A stretch of DNA of 64,000 nucleotides from Lachnospiraceae bacterium (GTDB lineage Bacteria > Bacillota > Clostridia > Lachnospirales > Lachnospiraceae): positions 1-64,000 of the forward strand of contig JAHZFJ010000011.1 in assembly GCA_019421365.1 (NCBI GenBank). Direction: 5' to 3'. Positions within the stretch are counted from its first letter, which is position 1. Every line of letters begins with the position of its first letter. The position numbers were made by a program, and so were the translations under genes. Under the pieces are notes generated by a model, which saw nothing but the letters and a program-made list of their open reading frames with translations, had not been told where the DNA came from and did no database searches. Positions 35,571 to 44,520 of this stretch are shown one piece after another.

Positions 35571-37067
35571 ATGGAAAAGAAATGCAGGAAAATGATTGCT
35601 ATACTTTTATGTATGGTAATGGTTTTGTCACTTGCTGCTTGCGGCAAGAAGGACGAAAAAAACAAAGCAACAACAAGCGATGGTACAGTAGAGGAAACGA
35701 AAGATAATGAGGTCGTGGTGGATGAGAAGGCAGAGACTGAAGAGGCAGAGGAAGCGGTAACAACTACAGTAGAAGAAGAGGTATATCAATCATTTGATTT
35801 TGGAGGAAGAACAATTAAAGTAGGCCTTTGGTGGGATTATTACTATACAAGTGATCATAAGGATATCAGTGATGACCCAGGTTTAAGTAATGCAGAAACT
35901 GCACAGATGAAATTAGACAATGTAAGAAGAATCGAAGAAAAATACAATTGTAAGATTCAATTTGTAAATCTTGGTTGGGAAGGTATTATTGAATCAATCA
36001 ATACCTCTATCATGGCAGGAACTCCAGAATGTGATGTTTACTTGACAGATTTACAATTTGGTATTCCGGCAGTTCAGAATGGTTTGGCAATTGATATATC
36101 GTCACTTGGAGCGGATAAGTTAGATGTATTCAATGATAAGGTTGTATTAAAACCACTGGAAGCTATGGGCGGTACATATTTATTCGCTGAACAAGGATTA
36201 CCTACGAATGGTATCTACCTTGGATATAACAAGACTATGACGGACAGTCTTGGTTTAGAAGATCCACAGGAATTATATGAAAAAGGTGAATGGACATGGG
36301 AGGCGTTTGAAAAATACTGTAAGGCTGGAACACAGGATACGAACGGTGATGGAACAACAGATGTATATGGTTTTGGAGGATCATTCATAGATTCTATTAA
36401 TGGATTTGTATTAAATAATGGTGGAACTATTGCGGCAACACAAACAGAAGGTTTAAGTTCCAAAAACGTTACAGAAGTTCTTGATTTAATGGATCAGATA
36501 TATAATAAGGATCAATCTGCAAGACCATGGAATGCAGATGACTGGAATGATAACTTATTAGCATGGTCAGATGGTAAAGTAATGTTCTGGACAGCTCAGG
36601 CATGGACTTTAAAGCAAGAGGCTGATGCTGCAGTCTCTGCAGGAGCTGAATTACCATTTGAATATCATGTAGTTCCTTATCCTGTTGGCCCAAGTGGTGA
36701 CGGTTCTATTAAGAGTTCTGTAGCTGGTAGTTGGTATATGATTCCTGTTGGAACAAAAGAACCAGAAAAAGTATTACAGATCTTTGAAGAGTTCATGAAT
36801 TGGCATAACTTTAATCCAGAATATAGAGATGATCCAACCTGGATGGAAAGTTGCTTTACTTCTGAAAAAGACTTAGAGATAGCTTATGCGTGTGATGAGG
36901 AAGAAGTGCTTGATCTTTGGAATGGCAAGTTAGCAGGAAGCTTTGACTTTGGTAGAGATGTATTCTTCCCATTGGTAGTTGACAAAACAAGTACAGTAGC
37001 TCAGGCAGTAGAAGCTTCTAAGCAGGTACTACAAGATGATATTAATAATTTCTATAAAGTAAAATAA
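35571..37067 (+). CDS. Extracellular sugar-binding lipoprotein, second importer
   Basis: A 498-residue receptor with a lipoprotein signal ending in LAAC (Cys24), a strongly acidic Glu/Thr/Val linker (about 30-70) and a binding domain starting FDFGGRTIKVGLWWDYYYTS. It pairs with the permeases at 33529 and 34458. The substrate is probably a manno-oligosaccharide (inference from the locus). AGGAGGAG precedes ATG. It is followed by a 280-bp region with a large folded element rather than a simple terminator. Confidence 0.9.
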   Translation: MEKKCRKMIAILLCMVMVLSLAACGKKDEKNKATTSDGTVEETKDNEVVVDEKAETEEAEEAVTTTVEEEVYQSFDFGGRTIKVGLWWDYYYTSDHKDISDDPGLSNAETAQMKLDNVRRIEEKYNCKIQFVNLGWEGIIESINTSIMAGTPECDVYLTDLQFGIPAVQNGLAIDISSLGADKLDVFNDKVVLKPLEAMGGTYLFAEQGLPTNGIYLGYNKTMTDSLGLEDPQELYEKGEWTWEAFEKYCKAGTQDTNGDGTTDVYGFGGSFIDSINGFVLNNGGTIAATQTEGLSSKNVTEVLDLMDQIYNKDQSARPWNADDWNDNLLAWSDGKVMFWTAQAWTLKQEADAAVSAGAELPFEYHVVPYPVGPSGDGSIKSSVAGSWYMIPVGTKEPEKVLQIFEEFMNWHNFNPEYRDDPTWMESCFTSEKDLEIAYACDEEEVLDLWNGKLAGSFDFGRDVFFPLVVDKTSTVAQAVEASKQVLQDDINNFYKVK

Positions 37068-37075
37068 TTAACTCA

Positions 37076-37262
37076 AGCTTCGCACGTTAAGATTTCGAGG
37101 AGTAGCTAACTGCTATATTCAACGAAAACCCGCTCTCGCTTAGCTTCACACGTAGCAGTACTAAGATCCCGCGTTGCGAAATCAAGTACTGACGTGTTCA
37201 GATAGTTTTCTTATGAATATAGCAATTACCTACTCTAAATGAAGTTTTTTGTTTGCAAAGCT
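37076..37262. repeat. Imperfect 190-nt long-hairpin element
   Basis: Nested inverted repeats fold this stretch almost end to end: 37076-37084 with 37254-37262; 37100-37121 with 37214-37235 (11 bp perfect next to the loop side, two mismatches, then 6 bp); GAAAAC 37124-37129 with GTTTTC 37205-37210; and 37148-37162 with 37185-37197. Local GC is higher than in the flanks. It could be a miniature repeat element or a structured RNA between the binding-protein gene and the mannanase gene. No second copy was seen in the window. Confidence 0.7.
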
Positions 37263-37350
37263 GAATAATTAAATTGTATAGAGGGGAGTCATAAGGAGTG
37301 TCTCTCTTTCGGTTATATGAATTTAATTGCAACTATTACAAGGAGTATAG

Positions 37351-38826
37351 ATGAGCAAGAAAACATGTATCATAGTTGGAACTTTACTGTGTGCTTTACT
37401 GAGTGCATGTGCTAGGGATAAGGATAATTCCAAGTTAGAACGCTATCAAAAAAGCTATCAAGCAGAAGACGGGGTGCTAACGGGAAATATGATAGTTGGA
37501 ACAAAGAAAAACGGGTACACAGGAACGGGATATGTAACTGGTCTGGAAGAAGAAACGGATACCTGTACGATTGAAATTGAGGTTCTAAAAGAAGGAAGAT
37601 ATAATTTGAGTTTTCGAAATGCTAGTTATTCTGGATATAAGGAGAATATGGTCTATGTAGACGAGGAAAAGGCTGGTTTAATATCAGTGGAGTCGGAAGA
37701 ATTTGTGGATTCCGTTTTACAAGGAATTTATCTAACGAGTGGAAAGCATAAAGTAACAGTAAAAAAGAGCTGGGGGTGGATATATCTGGATTCAATAAAA
37801 GTGATAGAAAGTGAACCTGTGGATCCTTCTATTTATAAAGTGGATCATAATTTGATTGATGGTCAGGCAACCCAGTCAACAAAGAATCTAATGAAATATC
37901 TTACAGATTCTTATGGGGAAGTGATTCTGTCAGGGCAAACGGCAGATGAAGGAGTGGATAGTCCGGAATTTAGAGTAATTAAAGAGATAAGTGGAAAAGT
38001 ACCAGCTATATTAGGCTTGGATTTTATAGAGTATTCCCCTTCTAGAGTGGCACATGGTTCTCAGTCAAAGGCTGTGGAACATGCAATTAGCTTTGATGAG
38101 CTGGGAGGTATCGTAACATTTTGCTGGCACTGGAATGCACCAGTAAAGTATCTGTACAATACGAGTGATAATCCTTGGTGGTCAGGTTTCTATACGACTG
38201 GTACCAATATTGATTTAGCTGATATTATGTCTGGTGAAGACGAGGAAGGTTATAAGATGCTCCTCTCTGATATTGAAGTAATTGCTAAAGAATTAGAACG
38301 TCTTCAGAAAGCAGATGTTCCTATCTTATGGAGGCCTCTTCATGAAGCCAGTGGAGGTTGGTTTTGGTGGGGAGCTGCTGGTGAGGAAGCATATATTCAG
38401 TTGTGGAAGTTATTATATGATCAGTTAACGAATGTATATGACACACATAATTTAATCTGGGTATGGAATGGACAGAATGGGGCATGGTATCCAGGCGATG
38501 ATTATGTGGATGTCATAGGTCAGGATATCTATCCTGGAGAAAAAGTATATTCTTCTCAGTCGGGTAAGTTTTTAGACACCTTACAATATACAAGTAAGAA
38601 AAAAATCATAGCAATGACGGAGAATGGTTGTCTGTTTGATCCGGATTTAGTTTTTAGAGATGAGACAAAATGGGCATGGTTTACAACATGGCAGGATGAG
38701 TTTGTTGTGAAGAAAGGTACTGACGTATTATCTGAGCAGTATACAGATGCAGATATGGTCAAAAAAGTATACAATCATGAGAAAGTTATTACCTTAGATG
38801 AGCTGCCTGATTGGAAACATAGATAG
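37351..38826 (+). CDS. GH26 beta-mannanase lipoprotein with N-terminal CBM35-like domain
   Basis: A 491-residue surface lipoprotein (lipobox LSAC, Cys20). A CBM35-like beta-sandwich (about 35-155, YQAEDGVLTGNM) precedes a GH26 TIM barrel (about 170-485). The catalytic acid/base is Glu332 (WRPLHEASGGWFWWG) and the nucleophile Glu424 (AMTENG); the substrate-binding FCWHWNAP motif is present. It cleaves beta-1,4-mannan outside the cell so the fragments can be imported. GGAG precedes ATG. It opens the enzyme half of the mannan locus. Confidence 0.94.
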   Translation: MSKKTCIIVGTLLCALLSACARDKDNSKLERYQKSYQAEDGVLTGNMIVGTKKNGYTGTGYVTGLEEETDTCTIEIEVLKEGRYNLSFRNASYSGYKENMVYVDEEKAGLISVESEEFVDSVLQGIYLTSGKHKVTVKKSWGWIYLDSIKVIESEPVDPSIYKVDHNLIDGQATQSTKNLMKYLTDSYGEVILSGQTADEGVDSPEFRVIKEISGKVPAILGLDFIEYSPSRVAHGSQSKAVEHAISFDELGGIVTFCWHWNAPVKYLYNTSDNPWWSGFYTTGTNIDLADIMSGEDEEGYKMLLSDIEVIAKELERLQKADVPILWRPLHEASGGWFWWGAAGEEAYIQLWKLLYDQLTNVYDTHNLIWVWNGQNGAWYPGDDYVDVIGQDIYPGEKVYSSQSGKFLDTLQYTSKKKIIAMTENGCLFDPDLVFRDETKWAWFTTWQDEFVVKKGTDVLSEQYTDADMVKKVYNHEKVITLDELPDWKHR

Positions 38827-38904
38827 AATTGTAAATATTACATAGTAGGTATCTATAGCATATGGCTATGTTGATAAATTAAAAAGAGTAGAGGAGAATA
38901 ACAT

Positions 38905-39927
38905 ATGGGTAACATAAAGATGTATACGGAGAATCTTTCTAATATTCCATGGCAAGAAAAACCAGAAAATTGCGTTGGGCCAGTTTGGAGATATAGAGAT
39001 AATCCAATCATTAACAGAAATCCAGTGGAAGGAGTTGCAAGGATTTTTAATTCTGCAGTTGTATCATATGAAGGGAAGTTTATTGGTATATTCCGTGGAG
39101 AACAAAACAATGGTGTATCGTTTTTGTATCTAGGAAAAAGTGAAGATGCAATTAACTGGAGTTTTGAAAAAGAAAAACTTCAATTTGTTAATGAAAAAGG
39201 AGAATCCTTTAATCCTAAGTATGCCTATGATCCAAGACTAATAAAGATAGAGGATACTTATTATATTATCTGGTGTACAGATTTTTATGGTGCTGCACTT
39301 GGATTAGCAAAGACAAATGATTTTAAGACATTTATAAGATTGGAGAATCCGTTTATTCCATTTAATCGAAATGGAGTGTTATTTCCACGGAAAGTAAATG
39401 GAAATTACATGTTATTATCAAGACCAAGTGACAGTGGTCATACTCCATTCGGGGATATCTTTGTAAGTGAAAGTCCAGATTTAACATTCTGGGGGAAACA
39501 CCGTCATGTAATGACAAGGGGAAATGGTCAGTGGTGGCAATCTCTTAAGATTGGTGGTGGAGCTGCACCAATTGAAACAAATGAGGGCTGGTTATTGTTT
39601 TATCATGGAGTTACTGGAACTTGTAATGGATATGTATATAGTATGGGAGCAGCAATCCTTGATATTGATAATCCATCACAAGTAAAATATAGATCTGAGA
39701 ATTTCATTCTTACTCCTGAGGAATGGTATGAAGAAAGGGGATTTGTTAATAATGTAGTATTCCCATGTGCGGCGCTTACAGATGGTGATACGGGACGAAT
39801 TGCAATCTATTATGGAGCAGCAGATAGTTACGTTGGACTCGCATTTACAACAATTGATGAGATTGTAGAGTATATTAAGGAGAATCATGTGGAAAATGGT
39901 GATGATGCTTCGATAGGGATTTTATAA
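38905..39927 (+). CDS. GH130 beta-1,4-mannooligosaccharide phosphorylase
   Basis: A 340-residue, leaderless (cytoplasmic) GH130 five-bladed propeller. The general acid is Asp109 in YAYDPRLIKIED, and phosphate-binding Arg/His are in LSRPSDSGHTPFGD and LFYHGV. Length and motifs fit the GH130_2 group (RaMP2 type, EC 2.4.1.319), which releases mannose 1-phosphate from the non-reducing end of mannooligosaccharides. It follows the mannanase by 78 bp with GAGGAG before ATG. A hairpin ends this transcript before GH1. Confidence 0.9.
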   Translation: MGNIKMYTENLSNIPWQEKPENCVGPVWRYRDNPIINRNPVEGVARIFNSAVVSYEGKFIGIFRGEQNNGVSFLYLGKSEDAINWSFEKEKLQFVNEKGESFNPKYAYDPRLIKIEDTYYIIWCTDFYGAALGLAKTNDFKTFIRLENPFIPFNRNGVLFPRKVNGNYMLLSRPSDSGHTPFGDIFVSESPDLTFWGKHRHVMTRGNGQWWQSLKIGGGAAPIETNEGWLLFYHGVTGTCNGYVYSMGAAILDIDNPSQVKYRSENFILTPEEWYEERGFVNNVVFPCAALTDGDTGRIAIYYGAADSYVGLAFTTIDEIVEYIKENHVENGDDASIGIL

Positions 39928-39960
39928 GAATATACCCCTTAGCAATTCTGAGGAAAGAAA

Positions 39961-40000
39961 AAAGCTCTTACTTAGAAGACGTTTAGTAAGAGCATTTTCT
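39961..40000 (+). terminator. Hairpin after the first GH130 gene
   Basis: GCTCTTACT (39964-39972) pairs with AGTAAGAGC (39985-39993) and is followed by ATTTTCTT. Moderate strength. Confidence 0.65.
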
Positions 40001-40030
40001 TGGTAAAGTGAAGTGATATTAAAAAAATCC

Positions 40031-40059
40031 GTGACATAAATGTGGAAAATTGTTACAAT
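40031..40059 (+). promoter_or_regulatory. Promoter of the GH1-LacI unit
   Basis: GTGACA (40031-40036), a 17-bp spacer and TACAAT (40054-40059) with an upstream TG (extended -10). Confidence 0.65.
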
Positions 40060-40071
40060 AATCAAAGGCAG

Positions 40072-40083
40072 AATTGTACAATT
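40072..40083. promoter_or_regulatory. Palindrome AATTGTACAATT downstream of GH1 promoter
   Basis: A perfect 12-bp palindrome just after the predicted transcription start, a natural operator position. The LacI protein encoded immediately downstream of GH1 is a candidate ligand. Confidence 0.4.
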
Positions 40084-40119
40084 ACACGAGAGTTAAAAGG
40101 TTAGGCAGGAGGAAGGAAT

Positions 40120-41481
40120 ATGTCATTTCGTGATGATTTTGTATGGGGTGTGGCAACCTCATCGTATCAGATAGAGGGTGCGGTTAAAGAGGAGGGAAAA
40201 GGAGAACATATCTGGGATGTATTTGTGAAAGAACAAGATAAGATTTTAGAAGGTCATACGGGTGAAATTGCTTGTGATCATTACCATCGTTATGAAGAAG
40301 ATATTGCGTTGATGAAGGAGATGGGAATTAAAGCGTATCGGTTTTCGATAGACTGGTCAAGAATATTACCGAATGGAACTGGAAAAGTGAATGAAAAAGG
40401 CTTGGAATTCTATGATAAGTTAGTAGATTGTTTGTTGTTAAATGAAATCAAACCATATATAACACTATATCACTGGGAGCTACCTTATGCCTTGTATCTC
40501 AAAGGAGGCTGGCTAAACCGTGATTGTGTGCAATGGTTTGGTGAGTATGCCAAGATTATTGTAGAACGTTTTTCAAATCGTGTTACTAATTATTTCACAT
40601 TAAATGAACCGCAATGTTTTGTAGGTCTAGGATTTCTAGGGGGTGGTCATGCACCAGGTGTATCATTACCAATACGTGATACATTTGAGATGGCACATAA
40701 TGTACTTATGGCGCATGGTCACGCAGTAAGAGTAATGAGAGAACATGCAAAACAAGATATTCAGATTGGATATGCGCCGACTGCAGAGGTTAGTTATCCT
40801 GCCAGCGATAAGGCTGAGGATATAGAGGCTGCAAGGAAGGTATTCTTTGGATGCCCTGATTTTAAGGACCGTTGGACATGGAATGTTAGTTGGTGGAGTG
40901 ATCCGGTTTTATTAGGAGAATACCCAGAGGAAGGTTTACGTAAATATAAGGATTATTTACCGAAAATCTCAAAAGAAGACATGAAAATCATATCTCAGCC
41001 ATTGGATTACTACGGCCAGAATATGTATAATGGATTTCAGATTAAGATGGGGGAAGACGGACAGCCTGAATATGTGAGTCGGAAGCAGGGATATGCAAAA
41101 ACATCATCAAATTGGCCTGTTACACCAGAGTGTTTATATTGGGGAACTAAGTTCTTATACGATAGATATCATATGCCAATATTTATAACAGAGAATGGTG
41201 TGGCATGTCATGATACAATTTCCTTAGATGGTAAAGTGCATGATCCGAATAGAATTGATTTCTTGCATCGCTACCTTAATCAGCTAAAAAGAGCTGCCAC
41301 CGATGGGGTGGACATTCGTGGTTATTTTGAATGGTCGTTGTTAGATAACTTTGAATGGAGTTGTGGCTATACAGAACGTTTTGGATTGGTTTATGTAGAT
41401 TATGAAAATCAAAATCGTATTATTAAGGATTCTGGATATTGGTTCCGTGACGTAATTGAGAGCAATGGTAGGAATGTCTAA
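40120..41481 (+). CDS. GH1 beta-glycosidase (beta-glucosidase/beta-mannosidase), cytoplasmic
   Basis: A 453-residue GH1 enzyme, typical length, no signal peptide. The N-terminal signature is DDFVWGVATSSYQIEGAVKE; the acid/base is Glu163 (TLNEPQ) and the nucleophile Glu358 (ITENG). The C-terminal FEWSLLDNFEWSCGYTERFG is family-typical. It removes a non-reducing beta-linked sugar, probably glucose or mannose, from imported glucomanno-oligosaccharides; the exact sugar is not readable. AGGAGGAAGG precedes ATG. The LacI gene follows 36 bp later. Confidence 0.93.
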   Translation: MSFRDDFVWGVATSSYQIEGAVKEEGKGEHIWDVFVKEQDKILEGHTGEIACDHYHRYEEDIALMKEMGIKAYRFSIDWSRILPNGTGKVNEKGLEFYDKLVDCLLLNEIKPYITLYHWELPYALYLKGGWLNRDCVQWFGEYAKIIVERFSNRVTNYFTLNEPQCFVGLGFLGGGHAPGVSLPIRDTFEMAHNVLMAHGHAVRVMREHAKQDIQIGYAPTAEVSYPASDKAEDIEAARKVFFGCPDFKDRWTWNVSWWSDPVLLGEYPEEGLRKYKDYLPKISKEDMKIISQPLDYYGQNMYNGFQIKMGEDGQPEYVSRKQGYAKTSSNWPVTPECLYWGTKFLYDRYHMPIFITENGVACHDTISLDGKVHDPNRIDFLHRYLNQLKRAATDGVDIRGYFEWSLLDNFEWSCGYTERFGLVYVDYENQNRIIKDSGYWFRDVIESNGRNV

Positions 41482-41517
41482 GTATATTCAGAATGTCTTG
41501 TACTAGGGAGGTAGTAT

Positions 41518-42534
41518 ATGGCAAAGGCAGTAAGGTTAGAAGACATTGCTAAAAAGTTAGGTGTTAGTATCGTCACTATATCAAAGGCATTAACAGATAA
41601 AGAAGGTGTTAGTGAAGAGTTAAGGACTAAAATTAAAGAACTTGCTGAAGCGATGGGGTATAAAGGAAAGAAGTCAGACGAAAGTAGCACAAACAAGGGG
41701 GATATTGGAATTATAATCCCAGCACGTTTTATAGATAAGAATTCTTCTTTCTATTGGGAGATGTATGAACGTTTGATTAGTTGGTTATCGACATATGGTT
41801 ACTATGGGATTCTTGAGATTATGAATCAGGAAGATGAAAGTCAGCTGGAGTTGCCAAGGGTTGTAAAAGATGGAAAAGTAGAAGGGGTTATTGTTGTTGG
41901 TCAAGCTATGAAAAGCTATATGAATCTGATGCAAGAAAGTGATATTCCAACGATATTTCTTGATGCCTATGATTCCGGCGTTGTTTCAGATGCAATTATA
42001 TCAGATGGGTTTTATGGAATGTACCTGATGACAAACTATCTGTTAGAGCGTGGGCATAAAGATATTTGTTTTGTTGGCACACCTTCAGCTACGTCAAGTA
42101 TCTGCGATCGTTATTTTGGATTTGCACGAGCTATGTTTGAACGAGGATTATCTGTTAGCGATCAGAATGTTATACATGACAGGGATAACGATACGACTGA
42201 AATAAAGATTACTCTTCCAAAGACAATGCCAACGGCATTTGCCTGCAATTGTGACTTGATAGCTTATTATCTAATGCTTGTCTTGAATGAACATGGATAT
42301 CGAGTTCCAGATGATGTATCAGTTGTTGGATTTGATAATTACATGGTATCAGAGATAGCGAATCCTAAAATCACAACTTACGAGGTGGATATTAATAACA
42401 TGGCAAAAGCATGTGCCAGTCGGATAGTAAAGAAAGTACAAAACCAGTCATACCAATCTGGGGTCAAGATTGTTGTTGGTAGAGTGATTGAGAGAGACAG
42501 TGTGAAAGATTTGAGAGAAAATACAGTAAGATAA
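41518..42534 (+). CDS. LacI family transcriptional regulator of the mannan locus
   Basis: A 338-residue regulator with an N-terminal helix-turn-helix (RLEDIAKKLGVSIVTISKAL), an unusually charged linker (KGKKSDESSTNKGD) where the hinge helix would be, and a sugar-sensing domain (DIGIIIPARFID onward). It shares a transcript with GH1 and probably controls that promoter and perhaps the importer operon. AGGGAGG precedes ATG. Its 3' end overlaps the remains of a convergent AraC gene. Confidence 0.9.
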   Translation: MAKAVRLEDIAKKLGVSIVTISKALTDKEGVSEELRTKIKELAEAMGYKGKKSDESSTNKGDIGIIIPARFIDKNSSFYWEMYERLISWLSTYGYYGILEIMNQEDESQLELPRVVKDGKVEGVIVVGQAMKSYMNLMQESDIPTIFLDAYDSGVVSDAIISDGFYGMYLMTNYLLERGHKDICFVGTPSATSSICDRYFGFARAMFERGLSVSDQNVIHDRDNDTTEIKITLPKTMPTAFACNCDLIAYYLMLVLNEHGYRVPDDVSVVGFDNYMVSEIANPKITTYEVDINNMAKACASRIVKKVQNQSYQSGVKIVVGRVIERDSVKDLRENTVR

Positions 42535-43066
42535 TCAATAGGGGAAGTGTGAACATGTTTTTTAAAGTCCTTTGCAAGTTTGTATTTATTGAAGTTAAGT
42601 ACATCTGCTAGGGATTCTAACGTATGCTTTTCAGTAAAGCGGTTGTGAAGGATTGCTATCATTTGCTTCACGTGGAATGGAATGAGGGTTGTCTGGATGT
42701 AGTCTGTATTCTTAGAGAGGACCAGATTGGTTAACAAAGAGGTGATAAGGGAAGAGTGTATTAGTTCAAAGTCATGCAATTAAGAAAAAGAAAAGCATTG
42801 GGTGTAAGATAAAATAACTGGTCGTCTAGAGTTAATTTAACTTTGCCTTTTTTGATGTATAGCAATAGATAAGAATTAAGATTTTGCATTTCCATAGTAA
42901 ATGGAAAACTTCTAAAAGTATTTTCTAGGAACTCCAAATAAAAAAGTGAGGACTGTGCACCATATGAGGAATCCGTTAAAAAGGGATCGGATAATAAATG
43001 GGGGTCGTCGGTATAGGAAGAATGCATGGAAATCAAAGCTGTGTTCCAGCGGGATAGAAATGACAT
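42530..43066 (-). pseudogene. Broken AraC family regulator
   Basis: On the minus strand a start with a perfect GAGGAGG (43066) opens a cupin-type sensor region (LNSYLLLYIKKGKVKLTLDD, LFYLTPNAFLFLNC) that stops after a frame change near 42770. The other frame continues as HDFELIHSSLI..., then a helix-turn-helix (HTLESLADVLNFNKYKLAKD, FKKHVHTSPIDYL) and runs into the LacI 3' end, lacking the rest of the second HTH. An AraC regulator has thus suffered at least a frameshift and a C-terminal truncation. A sequencing error could explain the frameshift but not the lost C-terminus. Confidence 0.8.
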
Positions 43067-43194
43067 GAATATGCCTCCTCTATAGTTAAAGTAATGTGTT
43101 TATTATGGTAGTTCGGAAAAGTTGTATCAATATATTTAATACATTTACTAAGTATAAACTATTTATCAGAGGAAAGCAATATTAAGTATAAAGC

Positions 43195-43221
43195 CAAGAT
43201 AATATAAAAAATGTCAAGATA
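43195..43221. promoter_or_regulatory. Direct repeats CAAGATA spaced 20 bp
   Basis: CAAGATA occurs at 43195-43201 and 43215-43221, on one DNA face, as AraC-type activators bind. The site lies between the broken AraC gene and the epimerase gene. Confidence 0.4.
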
Positions 43222-43347
43222 GTAGAATAATTAAAATTAACTTAAGTAATATAATTAAATTAGCTTAAAATATTGGGTAGTTAATGTGGAAACGCAGATA
43301 AAATTGAAAATTTATATTATCTAATAAAGATGAAGGAGGAGTATGAT

Positions 43348-44520
43348 ATGTTCGTTCGGGAAGCAGAGAAGATGCTTAGGAACAAGATAATTCCATTCTG
43401 GGAAAATCTCAAAGATGATACATATGGTGGTTTTTACGGTTGGTTGGATTATGAATTAAATTTAGATAAAAAAGCTGTGAAAGGCTGTATTTTGAATAGT
43501 AGAATCTTATGGTTCTTCTCTAATGCATACTTGACACTTAGAGATAATGAGTTGTTACCTTATGCAAAACATGCATATGAATTTTTAAAGAAATATTGTA
43601 TGGATAAAGAATATGGTGGAGTATACTGGTCATTAAATCATGATGGAATCGTATTTGATAGTACAAAGCATACCTATAATCAAGCATTTGCAATCTATGC
43701 ATTATCTTCATATTTTGATGCAACCAAAGACGAAGAGGCACTAAGAATTGCGTATGATTTGTTCGGGATTATAGAAGAAAAGTGTACAGATGAAGTAGGA
43801 TATCTAGAAGCATTTACGTTGGATTTTAAACCAGAAGATAATGATAAGTTATCAGAAAATGGCATAATTGCAGAGAAAACAATGAATACTTTGTTACATG
43901 TCTTTGAAGCCTATACAGAATTATATCGAGTGACAAAGGATGAAAAGGTAGCGAATAAATTATATTTTATAATGGATGTTTTTGAGAAACAAGTATTCAA
44001 TGAGAAATTACGAAGACAAGAAGTGTTCTTTGATAAGAATATGAATAGTTTGATTGACTTACATTCATACGGTCATGATATAGAAACAGCTTGGTTAATT
44101 GATAGAGGTTGTGACGTACTTAAAGATACCGAGTTAACAAAGAAAATGCACTGTATTACCAGTATTTTAGAAGACGAGATTTATAAGGTGGCATATGTGG
44201 AGCATTCGCTATTGAATGAATGTGAAAAAGGTAACGTTAATCGTATGAGGGTTTGGTGGGTACAAGCGGAAGCGGTTGTCGGTTTCCTAAATGCATATGA
44301 AAAATCAAAGGATGAACGTTATAAGGAAGCTGCTAAGGATATCCTAGAATATATTAATACAAAGCTAGTTGATAAAAGAGAAGGCTCTGAATGGTACTGG
44401 CAATTAGACGATAACCATCAGCCAGATACAAGTAAACCAATTGTAGAGCCATGGAAATGTCCATATCACAACGGAAGAATGTGCTTTGAAATTATAAGGA
44501 GGAATATTGATGTTACATAA
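43348..44520 (+). CDS. Cellobiose 2-epimerase (N-acylglucosamine 2-epimerase family)
   Basis: A 390-residue alpha/alpha-barrel epimerase (EC 5.1.3.11). ATG at 43348, with AAGGAGG 8 nt upstream, is preferred over the in-frame ATG at 43330. The family motifs NSRILWFFSNAY, GGVYW, KHTYNQAFAIYALSSYF, HSYGHDIETAWL, RVWWVQAEAVVGF and WKCPYHNGRMC are all present, close to the Ruminococcus albus enzyme as I remember it. It turns mannobiose into mannosylglucose, the substrate of the next gene's product. It overlaps that gene by 11 bp. Confidence 0.93.
   Translation: MFVREAEKMLRNKIIPFWENLKDDTYGGFYGWLDYELNLDKKAVKGCILNSRILWFFSNAYLTLRDNELLPYAKHAYEFLKKYCMDKEYGGVYWSLNHDGIVFDSTKHTYNQAFAIYALSSYFDATKDEEALRIAYDLFGIIEEKCTDEVGYLEAFTLDFKPEDNDKLSENGIIAEKTMNTLLHVFEAYTELYRVTKDEKVANKLYFIMDVFEKQVFNEKLRRQEVFFDKNMNSLIDLHSYGHDIETAWLIDRGCDVLKDTELTKKMHCITSILEDEIYKVAYVEHSLLNECEKGNVNRMRVWWVQAEAVVGFLNAYEKSKDERYKEAAKDILEYINTKLVDKREGSEWYWQLDDNHQPDTSKPIVEPWKCPYHNGRMCFEIIRRNIDVT

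Noticed and set aside
37076..37262. Insertion sequence or CRISPR
   Set aside because: No transposase frame, no target duplication and no spacer-repeat periodicity; it is a single folded block.
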